Source: a virus. From it: 64,000 nucleotides of DNA. Shown here piece after piece: positions 63,174-64,000 of this stretch. Below the pieces are notes generated by a model. That model did no database searches and was not told the origin of the DNA. It was given only the letters and a program-made list of their open reading frames with translations. A program made the translations under genes and the position numbers. The stretch is from positions 1-64,000 of IMG/VR virus record IMGVR_UViG_3300032242_001235. One strand, 5' to 3'. The stretch's first letter is position 1; every line of letters starts with the position of its first letter.

Positions 63174-64000
63174 ATGGCAACTTTAGCAGAAATCCGCGCG
63201 AAGCTTCAAGCTTCTTCACAACAAAACAGCAATAGCCAAGGCGGTGGCGACAATGCAATCTATGCGCATTGGAATATTGCAGAAGGTCAAACAGCAACAG
63301 TTCGTTTCCTTCCTGACGCTGATCCCAACAACACTTTTTTCTGGATTGAACGAGCAATGATCAAATTGCCTTTCGCCGGTGTCAAAGGTGATACAAATTC
63401 TAAACCAGTTACTGTACAAGTCCCTTGTATGGAAATGTGGGGTGAACAATGCCCAGTATTGACAGAAGTTCGTCCATGGTTTAAAGATAAAAACTTGGAA
63501 GAAATGGGTCGTAAGTACTGGAAGAAGAAATCTTACTTGTTCCAAGGTATTGTAGTTGATAGCAAACTACAAGAAGACAAGGTTCCTGAGAATCCAATTC
63601 GCCGCTTTATCATGAGCAGCCAAATTTTTAACATTGTTAAGAATGCTTTGATGGACAGTGAGATTGAAGAATTGCCAACAGACTATGTTCGTGGCTTGGA
63701 TTTCAAGATTGCTAAAACTAGCAAAGGTGGCTATGCTGATTACACAACTTCTAACTGGAGTCGTCGTGAACGAGCATTGAGCGAAGCTGAAAATGCAGCT
63801 ATTCAGCAATATGGTTTGTTTGATTTGAAATCATTCTTGCCTAAGAAGCCAACTGATGTTGAACTCAAAGTTATCAAAGAAATGTTTGAAGCATCTGTTG
63901 ATGGTGAAGCATTTGACATGGATCGTTGGGGTCAATATTACAAGCCAGATGGTATGCGTGGTAACTACAACGCCGGTGGTAACACTGCTCCAGCAGCAGC
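63174..64000 (+). CDS. 32: Single-stranded DNA-binding protein gp32, 5' part
   Basis: The first 275 residues are present; the gene runs off the window. The start follows AAGGA. The N-terminal region (MATLAEIRAKLQA) is the cooperative-binding segment in T4. ATVRFLPDADPNN matches the T4 VIRFLPS strand, and KKKSYLFQGIVVDSKLQEDK with IRRFIMSSQIFNIVKNAL matches the T4 RKTSYWANILVV ... YRFGKKIWDKINAM region. Of the four T4 zinc ligands only two have counterparts (C85 and C93 in VPCMEMWGEQCPV); the third cysteine is L and the histidine is missing. gp32 coats ssDNA in replication and recombination. Leader elements suggest complex control. Confidence 0.9.
   Translation, partial: MATLAEIRAKLQASSQQNSNSQGGGDNAIYAHWNIAEGQTATVRFLPDADPNNTFFWIERAMIKLPFAGVKGDTNSKPVTVQVPCMEMWGEQCPVLTEVRPWFKDKNLEEMGRKYWKKKSYLFQGIVVDSKLQEDKVPENPIRRFIMSSQIFNIVKNALMDSEIEELPTDYVRGLDFKIAKTSKGGYADYTTSNWSRRERALSEAENAAIQQYGLFDLKSFLPKKPTDVELKVIKEMFEASVDGEAFDMDRWGQYYKPDGMRGNYNAGGNTAPAA

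Overview
The window is part of the genome of a T4-like tailed phage (Caudoviricetes, myovirus morphology). It is AT-rich and tightly packed. Recognisable T4-type virion genes are the major capsid protein gp23 (3' end only), neck proteins gp13 and gp14, sheath terminator gp15, sheath gp18, tail tube gp19, head-completion protein gp4, small and large terminase gp16 and gp17, and the ssDNA-binding protein gp32 (5' part only). The style of the fibre-type proteins, with GGxGxGG repeats, LamG jellyrolls and CxRDxG repeats, resembles T4-like phages of aquatic bacteria such as cyanophages and pelagiphages. The host cannot be named from this sequence.

Layout. 1-348: end of gp23 and a strong terminator. 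506-2915: three small virion-type genes, one with a PA14-like domain. 2945-41206: about 38 kb of same-strand giant fibre or adhesin-type genes. These include a 2566-residue protein with nine CxRDxG repeats, five further proteins built mainly from about 45 copies of a TGALxVxGGxGxGGxxYVGG unit, two LamG arrays (7 and 12 domains), and one fibre carrying a seven-bladed YVTN propeller. 41248-45333: an accessory cassette with two 2OG-Fe(II) oxygenases, a cupin, a glycine-rich adhesin-like protein and unknowns. 45328-48345 (minus strand): Nudix hydrolase, gp15 and gp14, divergent from gp13 (48372-49130). 49190-50199: dNMP kinase and a convergent HNH-like gene. 50299-57137: sheath, tube, a second tube-fold protein, a small unknown and a collagen-like fibre. 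57143-63027: gp4, gp16, two probable prohead or internal proteins, gp17 and a large unknown. 63174-end: gp32.

Regulation. A T4 late-promoter-like octamer ending in TAAATA lies in front of most transcription units. In seven cases exactly five bases separate it from the ATG. By T4 geometry this puts the transcription start on the A of the start codon, which predicts leaderless late mRNAs. These genes lack a convincing Shine-Dalgarno, whereas genes with the motif further upstream have one. The dNMP kinase instead has a sigma70-type promoter, and gp32 may have both kinds, overlapping a terminator-like hairpin. Six intrinsic-terminator-like hairpins separate units.

How the genes work together. 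gp16 and gp17 package DNA into the gp23 capsid. gp4, gp13 and gp14 complete and close the head, and gp15 joins it to the gp18/gp19 contractile tail. The giant fibres probably form a complex host-recognition apparatus. gp32 and the dNMP kinase serve replication. All functional calls rest on motifs and gene order read by eye; no database search was run.
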